In this document: positions 15,397 to 21,405 of the stretch, piece by piece
Layout: every line of letters starts with the position of its first letter
Position numbering within the stretch: position 1 is the stretch's first letter
IMG/VR virus record: IMGVR_UViG_3300005253_000117
Coordinates: 1 to 29,400 of that record
Length of the DNA: 29,400 nucleotides
Reading direction: 5' to 3' (one strand)
Origin: a virus
Translations under genes and position numbers: made by a program
The notes under the pieces: generated by a model
Told to the model about the DNA's origin: nothing
Databases searched by the model: none
The model's input: only the letters and a program-made list of their open reading frames with translations

Positions 15397-16423
15397 CCTC
15401 CTTATCTATCTCTCCATGCTTAACCATATCCTTCCAGTAGGGTTGATCAGTATAGATCGACGCTAGAAAGGCTAGACTCTTTGGGAAGTCTGCATACATT
15501 ATATGATTAGCGATCATGGTATCCTCGAGGTTTCCTTGTACAAGAATGTCATGGACCTGGAAGAGGAACTGTACATCGAAGGCGCCGTTCTGGAAGATCT
15601 TGGTTATGCTCTCATCTTCGAGAAGCACAGCAGTTGCCCTCCATAGAGCTGCTTCTTGCTGTAAACTCCACCCACCCATACCATAGGGGATACTAACAGC
15701 CTCGAGAGGAGACCAAGCATAGGCGATACAGCTGACTTGTTTATGCGCCACCTCAATATCCACAGCGATAGGGTTACAGTTTTTCCTAAGCCAGTCCAAG
15801 TAATCCATACACTTCTCGAAGGTCAAGTGCATGGGGAACTCGTATTGAGGTCGATTGATCTCAGGGAAGGCGCTCTCCTTCGCTGCGCGTTCCATGTCAC
15901 TTCGGATGATATATCGAACTGTATACATTCCGTATAGGGCATTCGCTGGGTGGATTGTGGGAACGCATTTGCGGGGCGCTGGAGCGCCTGTGGCGCGTGT
16001 TGCGGGCACGATGGACCCCCGCCATTTGGTAATGCCCCGCAACCCACACACGGCCTCGAGGGCCGGCCCACCGCACGGTACAATAACATTCGCGCGGGTT
16101 TGGTTGAGTTCCTGCCACAGACGATCTTTGTGTATATCAGCAGCTTTGGTTAGGCCACTACGCGGAGACCAGAGGAGTACATCGGTCTCAGGATCGTATA
16201 TGTTTGCCTTGCTCGATCCCTGCCCTTTCTTAACCATGAAGTCAAAGACATTGGTAAGATAGCATTCACTCCGAAGGATGCCTGCACTCTCAAGGCATTC
16301 GTTTAGAACTTGACCCGCCGCACCGACGAATGGGCGGCCTTCGTAGATTTCACTCTTAGCAGGGGCCTCACCGATTAGGACAATCTTCGCAGTTAACGGG
16401 TCGCCTTCAGGTTGGTAAGGCAT
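15389..16423 (-). CDS. Uracil-DNA glycosylase fused to DNA polymerase 3'-5' exonuclease motifs I and II (split polymerase, N-terminal part)
   Basis: A 344-residue protein with two modules. Residues 10-185 are a family 4-like uracil-DNA glycosylase: motif GEAPAKSE (18-25), GRPFVGAAGQVL, YLTNVF (Asn58) and HPANALYG (His158). The N-terminal Cys pair of iron-sulfur family 4 enzymes is not visible. Residues 195-340 are the start of a family A proofreading exonuclease: motif I IAVDIE (Asp222, Glu224), motif II FQNGAFD (Asn279, Asp283), then LEDTMIANHIMY and LAFLASIYTDQPYWKD, which normally leads into motif III. Motif III is absent here and appears at the start of the gene at 13146-14684. The C-terminus IDKEDG is encoded by the next gene's Shine-Dalgarno. 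It probably associates with the polymerase subunit. Confidence 0.82.
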   Translation of the reverse strand: MPYQPEGDPLTAKIVLIGEAPAKSEIYEGRPFVGAAGQVLNECLESAGILRSECYLTNVFDFMVKKGQGSSKANIYDPETDVLLWSPRSGLTKAADIHKDRLWQELNQTRANVIVPCGGPALEAVCGLRGITKWRGSIVPATRATGAPAPRKCVPTIHPANALYGMYTVRYIIRSDMERAAKESAFPEINRPQYEFPMHLTFEKCMDYLDWLRKNCNPIAVDIEVAHKQVSCIAYAWSPLEAVSIPYGMGGWSLQQEAALWRATAVLLEDESITKIFQNGAFDVQFLFQVHDILVQGNLEDTMIANHIMYADFPKSLAFLASIYTDQPYWKDMVKHGEIDKEDG

Positions 16424-16620
16424 TTTTCAGCATCCTTAATAAGAGTTCTTAGTTCATGAGCCAGACTATTAAAGGCATCGGCAGCTTCTACTGTTTCATG
16501 ACAGTCCCTACAGGTAGCCTTACCAATAGGCTCGCTGCCTACTATAACAAAGTCTGCATGGTTACAAGCTGTTCGTATGTCTTCACTACCACACTTATTA
16601 CAGCGATGTAGTTGGGTCAT
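16393..16620 (-). CDS. Small zinc-ribbon protein
   Basis: A 75-residue protein with two Cys pairs, CNKC (residues 8-11) and CRDC (37-40), spaced like a zinc ribbon, and His residues near the first pair and between the two. A C-terminal helix (FNSLAHELRTLIKDAEKCLTNL) follows. It could bind nucleic acid or act as a protein adaptor; nothing more specific can be read. Its 3' end overlaps the start of the glycosylase-exonuclease gene by 31 bases. Confidence 0.6.
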   Translation of the reverse strand: MTQLHRCNKCGSEDIRTACNHADFVIVGSEPIGKATCRDCHETVEAADAFNSLAHELRTLIKDAEKCLTNLKATR

Positions 16621-16630
16621 GGTTTACTCC

Positions 16631-16891
16631 TCAATAAACTAAATATGGTGCGCCGGGACCGGATGGCTCCTTAGTTCTGACCCCAGTATTGGAGCCCTTT
16701 AAAATTTCAATAACTCTCCAGTTATGAGCATATACTTCTACCTTAATCCTACCCTGTTTAGCGAGAACTTTTATGATAGGGGGAAGGCTCTTGTATTCTC
16801 CTGTCTGAGGGGCGCGCTCACCAGCAAGAGCTCTTTTAACTATTATATCGAATATCTGGTTTTGATACATACGGTTATCTTCAAGTCGCAT
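16631..16891 (-). CDS. Small basic protein, possibly winged-helix
   Basis: About 86 residues. I prefer ATG 16891, which overlaps the upstream stop as TGATG and has AAAGGA upstream; a GTG at 16921 would add ten residues with a longer overlap. The protein has a helix (YQNQIFDIIVKRALAGERA), a second helix (SLPPIIKVLAKQGRIKVEVY) and a two-strand segment (KVEVYAHNWRVIEIL), an order compatible with a small winged helix. No confident family. The tail is Gly/Pro-rich. Confidence 0.5.
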   Translation of the reverse strand: MRLEDNRMYQNQIFDIIVKRALAGERAPQTGEYKSLPPIIKVLAKQGRIKVEVYAHNWRVIEILKGSNTGVRTKEPSGPGAPYLVY

Positions 16892-17076
16892 CAGATCATT
16901 CCTTTTTCTAAAGCCATCCACTCAGGCATAGTTATCCATTTTATATCTTCATCGTATTCACATAGATCCTTAGGAACCCAGAACTCGTTGTCGCCATCAG
17001 ATAATAGATAGGCCTCATCAGTCTCCGTGATTAGATCTATTTCAATGCTGACTGGGTTATCGTCAAACTTCCCCAT
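16891..17076 (-). CDS. Small acidic conserved-looking phage protein
   Basis: A 61-residue acidic protein of the pattern 'EIDLITETDEAYLL.DGDNEFWVPKDLCEYDED..WITMPEWMALEKGMI'. I associate this pattern with short proteins found across many phages and prophages, without a known function. It is a small beta-rich fold with conserved Trp residues (WVPK, MPEWMA). It overlaps the upstream DUF4326 gene by 14 bases and the downstream gene by one, so all three are probably co-translated. Confidence 0.6.
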   Translation of the reverse strand: MGKFDDNPVSIEIDLITETDEAYLLSDGDNEFWVPKDLCEYDEDIKWITMPEWMALEKGMI

Positions 17077-17371
17077 CGACTTTTTCCTTATTGTTATCTA
17101 CAAATCTTTTAAGAATATCGCCGTGGCAAGCTTTTGGTGAGCACCAGCAGCCAAGTATCTTATCTTTTAGTTCAGTTTTAGCATGACTTAGACTAGGCCG
17201 TAGAGTATTATCAGGCGCTTTTATTACACCTAATAACCAATCCTCATACTTAGATATAACCTCCTCTCTTGTTCCGTCCTTTCCAATTATAAAAGGGTTT
17301 CCCCATTTAGATGGCCTACCAATATATACATCATATTTATCTCTTTTACAGTGAACTATTCTAGTTGTCAT
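17063..17371 (-). CDS. DUF4326-family protein
   Basis: A 102-residue protein with the full DUF4326 signature: YIGRPSKWGNPF (residues 16-27), DGTREEVISKYEDWL, then LGCWCSPKACHGDIL (72-86) with two conserved Cys before ACHGD. The molecular function of the family is not established as far as I know; the conserved Cys/His group and Arg-Pro-x-x-Trp-Gly-Asn motif suggest an enzyme or ligand-binding site. It is common in phages beside nucleotide and DNA-modification genes. It overlaps the methyltransferase gene end by 11 bases. Confidence 0.8.
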   Translation of the reverse strand: MTTRIVHCKRDKYDVYIGRPSKWGNPFIIGKDGTREEVISKYEDWLLGVIKAPDNTLRPSLSHAKTELKDKILGCWCSPKACHGDILKRFVDNNKEKVDGEV

Positions 17372-18662
17372 CTTCTACTCCTCCGGGAAACTGTTCATCA
17401 ATACGGGCGAGGAAACGATCCTTGTGTATTTGGCTTAGGTCATATCCCCATCCAGACATACTCTCGTAATAAGCAGCAATCAATGTATTCCCGCTGCCAA
17501 GAAAGGGTACAAGTATTCGATACTTAGGAAAGGCGAGCGTCTGTAGGATTTCCCTCATTAGTTCTACTGGGCGCTCAGTTGCATGGATACGTTGAGAGGG
17601 AGGTACGCCAGCGAATGCGAATACATTAGGCCGGGCGAGATTTCTTATCCGCGGGTTCCCTTTTCGACATATAAAAAATGGTTCATAGGCTCTAGATAAA
17701 TAAACATTAGGATTGTTTGTAGTACTGGGCGAGTCCACCTTATACCATATTGCAGGTATGTCGTCTACATGGAAGCCCACACTTTCAAGAGCATCTTTAA
17801 CCATACAATGCCAAGTCGGCCCATACCACCAAACGCAGAATGTATTGTCCTTTAGAATACGATAGACCTGCAGAGCAACCGACTTTATAAATCCAGGATA
17901 GACATTCCCAGGGATTTCATGGTAAGTATCAATAGCGATTGAGGTGTCATATTCTTTATTTCTCGTAGCTCGTTTTTCCGTAAGATCAATCCCATACGGC
18001 GGGTCAACCTCCGCAAAGGAAGCGATCCTATCGGATGCCTGAGAGAGTCCTTCAACTGCGTCCCGCACAAGATAGTCGTCAGTTGCGAATTTTGATAAAC
18101 TTCCAGCAGGCGCTTCGCTAATAGATCTTCGTATATGAGCATCCTTACTAATCCGGTTAACTTTCTTTCTTGCAGCGTCGGCTGTTGGGAGATTAGCAAG
18201 AGCAGGGAGGACAGCCATTGCTTCTGCAAGTTGGATTGAGTCGTTGATGCCGCCGATGCTTTTGCCAAGGAGTTTCGCCGTCGCCCTCTGCGTCCACTCA
18301 TCGCCATGTTTCTCCTGCATTAGTGTGTGAATTTGTTGAGTTGCTATAGCCTGCTCAGGCCATTCCAGGTCCTTACGATGGATATTTTCAAAGAGTTCAA
18401 TCTCACGTTCGTCGAGTTTGTCCTCAGTTGGACGGATTATACAGTCGATGGTTGGAAGTTCAGCGAGTTTGGTTGCGGCCAGGCGTCGCCCGCCGGCAAG
18501 CAGTCGATAGTCAGGCGTTATGGTTATGGGTTGGATTAGGCCCTTGGCTGCAATACTAACGGCTAGTTCATCTATATTCCCCATATCAGTACGCTGGCGG
18601 TCCTCAACGATTATTTTATCAGTAGGTAGGTTTACAATCTTTTTTTCGTTGCGCTTAGCCAT
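17361..18662 (-). CDS. ParB-domain / DNA methyltransferase fusion (orphan phage methyltransferase)
   Basis: A 433-residue protein. Residues 10-100 are a ParB/sulfiredoxin-like domain: LPTDKIIVEDRQR, GLIQPITITPDYRLLAGGRRLAA (GGRR at 57-60) and ELFENIHRKDLEWPEQA. Residues 110-200 are helical and resemble the ParB helix-turn-helix. Residues 210-433 are an amino-methyltransferase of the class where the catalytic DPPY motif (VDPPYGI, 219-225) precedes the AdoMet-binding motif (PFLGSGNT, about 386-393), like beta-class N4-cytosine or N6-adenine enzymes. No restriction endonuclease is adjacent, so it probably protects phage DNA or marks it. The specificity cannot be read from sequence. Translation is coupled to the preceding small gene (TAATG). 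Confidence 0.85.
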   Translation of the reverse strand: MAKRNEKKIVNLPTDKIIVEDRQRTDMGNIDELAVSIAAKGLIQPITITPDYRLLAGGRRLAATKLAELPTIDCIIRPTEDKLDEREIELFENIHRKDLEWPEQAIATQQIHTLMQEKHGDEWTQRATAKLLGKSIGGINDSIQLAEAMAVLPALANLPTADAARKKVNRISKDAHIRRSISEAPAGSLSKFATDDYLVRDAVEGLSQASDRIASFAEVDPPYGIDLTEKRATRNKEYDTSIAIDTYHEIPGNVYPGFIKSVALQVYRILKDNTFCVWWYGPTWHCMVKDALESVGFHVDDIPAIWYKVDSPSTTNNPNVYLSRAYEPFFICRKGNPRIRNLARPNVFAFAGVPPSQRIHATERPVELMREILQTLAFPKYRILVPFLGSGNTLIAAYYESMSGWGYDLSQIHKDRFLARIDEQFPGGVEDDN

Positions 18663-18826
18663 TATTTATTATCCTTAGTTTGAGCCCACTCCGCACATTT
18701 CTCAATGGCTTCTTCTGTAGCTTTTCTTAAACCTACCTTAGAAGTATAATGTCCTCCGTCCCTGAATATTGTTGCTAATAAATTACGTAGATAACGCTCA
18801 ATAGCCTCTTCGCTTATACTAGGCAT
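18662..18826 (-). CDS. Small helical protein of unknown function
   Basis: A 54-residue ORF, starting at ATG 18826 inside the end of the upstream Lys-rich gene (eight-base overlap) and stopping with TAA that overlaps the methyltransferase ATG by one base. It contains SISEEAIERYLRNLLATIF, GGHYTSKVG and a helix TEEAIEKCAEWAQTKDNK. The exact fit between coupled neighbours and the absence of stop codons support a real gene. No family recognised. Confidence 0.6.
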   Translation of the reverse strand: MPSISEEAIERYLRNLLATIFRDGGHYTSKVGLRKATEEAIEKCAEWAQTKDNK

Positions 18827-19049
18827 TGTCTATTTCCTCTAGTTCTTTAAGCAGGGCTACACGTTCAGCGGGAGACATTTTCTCGATGGCTGTTTTAGTT
18901 GTTGCCTTTTTCTTCTTCGCTTTCTTCTTAGCAGGTTGAACACTATTTATTTTATTAAACTCCCGCTCGGCTTTCCACTCAGTTACCCTAGCTAGGATTT
19001 GGGAGAAATCCATGTCGATTAGGCGAGTTTTCAGATGTTCATTTCTCAT
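18819..19049 (-). CDS. Lys-rich small protein, possibly DNA-binding
   Basis: A 76-residue protein. The middle (residues 42-54) is a histone-tail-like stretch AKKKAKKKKATTKT. The last 19 residues form a helix with the pattern 'MSPAERVALLKELEE', which is similar to the last residues of the 122-residue protein at 26743-27111 (MSKEERAELMKDLAA). The N-terminal half is an amphipathic helix with Trp. DNA or RNA binding is an inference from charge. The start codon follows an A-rich leader. Confidence 0.5.
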   Translation of the reverse strand: MRNEHLKTRLIDMDFSQILARVTEWKAEREFNKINSVQPAKKKAKKKKATTKTAIEKMSPAERVALLKELEEIDNA

Positions 19050-19067
19050 TTTTTTGATCCACTAATT

Positions 19068-19697
19068 CTAGCCCACACCCTCTGCGAAGTCGCACGCCAT
19101 CTGACGGGCGTCATCCAGTGTCTTAGCTGTCCACTTACCACGCCCAAATATCTCAGGGTATGGCGTAAACACGCTGCTGATCGAGCCGCGTATTTTTTTG
19201 TTCGGCACGGTCTCGGCGTACCTCCATTCCGTCCGAACACCCGAGTGACCGCCTTCCGTGGTTTCATGAGCTGCGATCTGGTCGTGGCCCTTATCATCCC
19301 AGAACCGGATGCAGTTCAGCCGGAAATCTTCTTTGTCCTTCGGCATATAACCGCAATTGCCCGGCTTGACGTGTGAGCCGACGCCAAATCCGTAGATCGC
19401 TCGGTGGCTCCAGCCATACCATTTCTGCTCGCGCTCACAGAAGCCGATGGAGCAGACCTTGTGACCGCGCAGGACTTCCGGCGCGATACCTATCTTCTTG
19501 CAGAGCATATGCGCAGTCCTTGGGTCTCCAATGTAGTGACCAGCCGGCGTGCGGGCGACTTTCATAGTAATTATCTGTGCCGACATCCTGTTGATTGCGT
19601 CGGCCAGTTCGTCCGTCTCACCGTTATCCTCATTCGTTTCCAGCCAGACATTGTAGCCAGCCTTGTAGCGACGAAATATCCTGCTCGTAGTTTTCAT
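19068..19697 (-). CDS. Phage protein of unknown function with conserved GWSHRA segment, GC-rich
   Basis: A 209-residue protein. Recognisable segments are CSIGFCEREQKWYGWSHRAIYGFGVGS (about 81-107), 'KPGNCGYMPKDKEDF' and a C-terminal 'TAKTLDDARQMACDFAEGVG'. I have seen this Cys/Trp/His-rich pattern in many phages and prophages with no known function. By eye the gene is richer in G+C than its neighbours (about 55 to 57% against roughly 45%) and uses different codons, and it lies just downstream of palindrome copy 3, which suggests recent acquisition as a moron. The Shine-Dalgarno GAGGAG precedes the start. Confidence 0.6.
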   Translation of the reverse strand: MKTTSRIFRRYKAGYNVWLETNEDNGETDELADAINRMSAQIITMKVARTPAGHYIGDPRTAHMLCKKIGIAPEVLRGHKVCSIGFCEREQKWYGWSHRAIYGFGVGSHVKPGNCGYMPKDKEDFRLNCIRFWDDKGHDQIAAHETTEGGHSGVRTEWRYAETVPNKKIRGSISSVFTPYPEIFGRGKWTAKTLDDARQMACDFAEGVG

Positions 19698-19726
19698 CAG
19701 TCATCTCCTCATTTTATTTGCCTACT

Positions 19727-19744
19727 TGTGTTCAAAATTTGAAC
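19727..19744 (-). repeat. Oriented palindromic element, copy 3
   Basis: Read on the minus strand: GTTCAAATTTTGAACACA, differing from copies 1 and 2 only at the central base, which lies on the symmetry axis. It overlaps the stop codon (TGA) of the 80-residue gene and precedes the 209-residue gene by about 30 bases, so again it sits upstream of a gene start and points along transcription. Confidence 0.7.
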
Positions 19745-19974
19745 AGCTCTAGGGCTGCATCATTAGCAGCGTACCAACCATGTAGCCATCCCTTGCCAGA
19801 AACGATTTGCCCAGCCTTTATTTCTACCTCTGCACCAATTCGAAAAGCATCCTTCATTTCATCTGTAGGCTCCCGCATAGCGACTATAGCAGCACGGGCT
19901 TGTTCTTCTGGACTTAACTTCCGTAAACGTGCATCCGTTATCGCATTACGAACCCGTTCTATCATGTCAGTCAT
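19732..19974 (-). CDS. Small protein of 'AMREPT' type, function unknown
   Basis: An 80-residue protein with two helices. The motif AIVAMREPTDEMKDAF and a terminal WYAANDAALEL resemble a recurrent small-protein module in phages and prophages in which 'aAi.aMReptdeM' is followed by a short Trp-containing helix. No biochemical role is known to me. ATG 19974 or the in-frame ATG 19965 could both initiate. Its stop is within palindrome copy 3. Confidence 0.55.
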   Translation of the reverse strand: MTDMIERVRNAITDARLRKLSPEEQARAAIVAMREPTDEMKDAFRIGAEVEIKAGQIVSGKGWLHGWYAANDAALELFKF

Positions 19975-19992
19975 CAGATTTCCTTTATATGT

Positions 19993-20205
19993 CTAGCCCA
20001 TATTCTTAGGCGCGAGTTTAATATACTCAGAACCATTAAGTATAAGCCCAATCATACCTGGTCCGCCCGCGTCTACAGCATTCAAGCCTACATCAATAAT
20101 CGACCGAACGAAAGCAGCACGAACGCCCTCAGGAACAGCGTCATTCAGTCGCTCCTTTACCTCTGGGTGAATGGGGATGCTTAGACGGTCGGGGAACTTA
20201 GCCAT
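19993..20205 (-). CDS. Small protein, possible ribbon-helix-helix regulator
   Basis: A 70-residue protein. A short strand DRLSIPIHPEV is followed by helix ERLNDAVPEGVRAAFVRSIIDVGLNAV, compatible with the Arc/CopG ribbon-helix-helix fold, in which the strand contacts DNA and 'fvRsiid.gl' is the second helix. The remainder is a short strand segment ending KLAPKNMG. If correct it could be a local repressor, possibly of the palindrome at 151, 8096 and 19727, but that link is speculation. Its start overlaps the endolysin gene's stop by eight bases. Confidence 0.45.
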   Translation of the reverse strand: MAKFPDRLSIPIHPEVKERLNDAVPEGVRAAFVRSIIDVGLNAVDAGGPGMIGLILNGSEYIKLAPKNMG

Positions 20206-20518
20206 TAATAGGTTCTTTCGGTTGGAACTCTACATGGATGTGGGTAGATTCGAGAACAACATCGAATTCGGAGCCAAGAACACTGCTGATTGAATCCCTT
20301 ATTGGGGCTTTCCTATCTTCTGCTACATCGCTAGTTCTTATATCAATCGCTGCACCGACGTAGTGGAGAGATCCTCGACCATGCCGCCCACCTGTGCAGG
20401 ATGTTATAGTACATTCGTCGTATCCATAGTTCTTATATACATGGTGTATAATAGTAGCAGCGAGTACTATCTCAGGGCGAATACCTCGGATAGATTTACC
20501 GTGTTTAATAACTAGCAT
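20198..20518 (-). CDS. M15-type zinc peptidase, probable endolysin
   Basis: A 106-residue protein. Metal-site motifs of M15 peptidases are present: S50-L-H52-x-x-G-x-A-x-D59 (SLHYVGAAID) and the later THIHVEF with His95 and Glu90 nearby. A central Cys pair and a Gly-rich turn (CTGGRHGRGS) are also visible. Enzymes of this group cut peptide cross-links of peptidoglycan. There is no signal peptide, so access to the wall would need the holin-like proteins in the same cassette. The gene starts only about 20 bases after a strong terminator (20540-20562) and has an excellent Shine-Dalgarno (AGGAGG), with no room for an independent promoter. Confidence 0.75.
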   Translation of the reverse strand: MLVIKHGKSIRGIRPEIVLAATIIHHVYKNYGYDECTITSCTGGRHGRGSLHYVGAAIDIRTSDVAEDRKAPIRDSISSVLGSEFDVVLESTHIHVEFQPKEPING

Positions 20519-20539
20519 AGTTACCTCCTGTTGTTATAG

Positions 20540-20562
20540 AAAAAAGGGGTGCCGAAGCACCC
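20540..20562 (-). terminator. Factor-independent terminator between membrane-protein gene and endolysin
   Basis: On the minus strand a six-bp perfect stem GGGTGC / GCACCC closes a TTCG tetraloop and is followed by CTTTTTTC. This is a textbook intrinsic terminator. It lies 10 bases after the stop of the 88-residue gene and about 20 bases before the endolysin ATG. Confidence 0.9.
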
Positions 20563-20572
20563 TAATAGTAAG

Positions 20573-20839
20573 TCAGGCAGCTGGGTCGATAGGCAATTCT
20601 GGATCATCGTTGTTCGCGGCTGCTTCTTGCTCACGTAGTTTATCTCTGGCATCTGTTAATGCCTGTGCATGGGCCTGATTAGCCTCAGCAACGAGTTGAT
20701 CTATACGATCAATCTCGAGCGTGGTTAGGTCTCGGTCTTCTGATGCCGCGACATTGATAATTCCTATGAACTCACTGGCTATGCCCATAATGAGTTCGAC
20801 GGCTGGAAGGTATTTTAGTATAGCTGCGAGTGCACTCAT
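20573..20839 (-). CDS. Small membrane protein of the lysis region
   Basis: An 88-residue protein. Residues 3-33 are strongly hydrophobic (ALAAILKYLPAVELIMGIASEFIGIINVA), and the rest is a helical segment rich in Ala, Glu and Gln (VAEANQAHAQALTDARDKLREQEAA), like a membrane-anchored coiled coil with an acidic tail. It could be a second holin, an inner-membrane spanin component or an antiholin; the layout favours a membrane-anchored lysis accessory. Start overlaps the stop of the lipoprotein gene by four bases. Confidence 0.55.
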   Translation of the reverse strand: MSALAAILKYLPAVELIMGIASEFIGIINVAASEDRDLTTLEIDRIDQLVAEANQAHAQALTDARDKLREQEAAANNDDPELPIDPAA

Positions 20840-21159
20840 TTGAAGGCCTCATATAGGGTTTGGAGTTTATTAACAAGACGTAAGGCTTCCGATACATAAA
20901 ACCCTACATCAGGATCATCGGTCTTAATTGCTCGGTCGGCCGACTCAATTCCCGCCCATGCAACAGCCCGAATAGGTTCCCACCTATTGACAAAGTCGTC
21001 GGCGCTGATATCGCCAGCATTGTAGGCGGCTACTCCGCCCTGCACGATTGAGGCATAGGTTACCTTAGCCGTTGTAAGTTTCTTCGTAGGCGTGTCGATA
21101 GATGCGCAGCCTGCAATCAGGATGAGCGTGGCTGCGAGGATTGCGATGAGTTTCTTCAC
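20836..21159 (-). CDS. Lipoprotein of the lysis region (spanin-like candidate)
   Basis: A 107-residue protein. The first 18 residues form a lipoprotein signal peptide: MKK, hydrophobic core, then the lipobox ending IAGC with Cys18. The mature part is helical and lies between the holin-like gene and another membrane-protein gene. An outer-membrane lipoprotein here fits a spanin, but the mature chain is longer than typical Rz1 and not Pro-rich, so it may be a different periplasmic lipoprotein. Four-base overlaps with both neighbours indicate a single co-translated unit. Confidence 0.65.
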   Translation of the reverse strand: MKKLIAILAATLILIAGCASIDTPTKKLTTAKVTYASIVQGGVAAYNAGDISADDFVNRWEPIRAVAWAGIESADRAIKTDDPDVGFYVSEALRLVNKLQTLYEAFK

Positions 21160-21347
21160 GGTGTACCTCCTACACTTGCCACTCCCATACGGAGGGTGAT
21201 AAGGCCAAAGCCTTCGAGCAAGAGCGGCGTGTTGATCTGGCTTAGGTCGAGGTCCATCAACCCAGGTCCTACCGCTGTTAAGATCATACCAACACCTACG
21301 ACGTAGGTCTTAGCGCCAGGGATGAATTTCATTAGAAGTCTAAGCAT
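21156..21347 (-). CDS. Holin-like small membrane protein
   Basis: A 63-residue protein with two hydrophobic segments (AKTYVVGVGMILTAVGPGLM, about 12-31, and PLLLEGFGLITLRMGVASV, about 41-59). A LITLR segment near the end and a short charged turn are the features of small two-segment holin-like proteins of lysis cassettes. It is first in the lysis group and starts about 15 bases behind a strong terminator (21362-21397) with a GGAG Shine-Dalgarno, so expression requires read-through. Confidence 0.6.
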   Translation of the reverse strand: MLRLLMKFIPGAKTYVVGVGMILTAVGPGLMDLDLSQINTPLLLEGFGLITLRMGVASVGGTP

Positions 21348-21361
21348 TAGCTTCTCCGATC

Positions 21362-21397
21362 AAAAAGAGCCAGGGCTAGGGATGTACCTAACCCTGG
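21362..21397 (-). terminator. Factor-independent terminator after the recombination genes
   Basis: On the minus strand an 11-bp stem (CCAGGGTTAGG paired with CCTAGCCCTGG, one G-T pair) closes a six-base loop and runs into CTCTTTTTG. It lies directly downstream of the 141-residue gene and about 15 bases upstream of the holin-like gene. Confidence 0.92.
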
Positions 21398-21405
21398 CAA
21401 GGTAA

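Noticed and set aside
15855-16262. 135-residue ORF on the + strand
   Set aside because: It is antisense to a strongly supported glycosylase-exonuclease gene and its sequence is Cys/Arg/Pro-rich, typical of the shadow of a GC-rich stretch.
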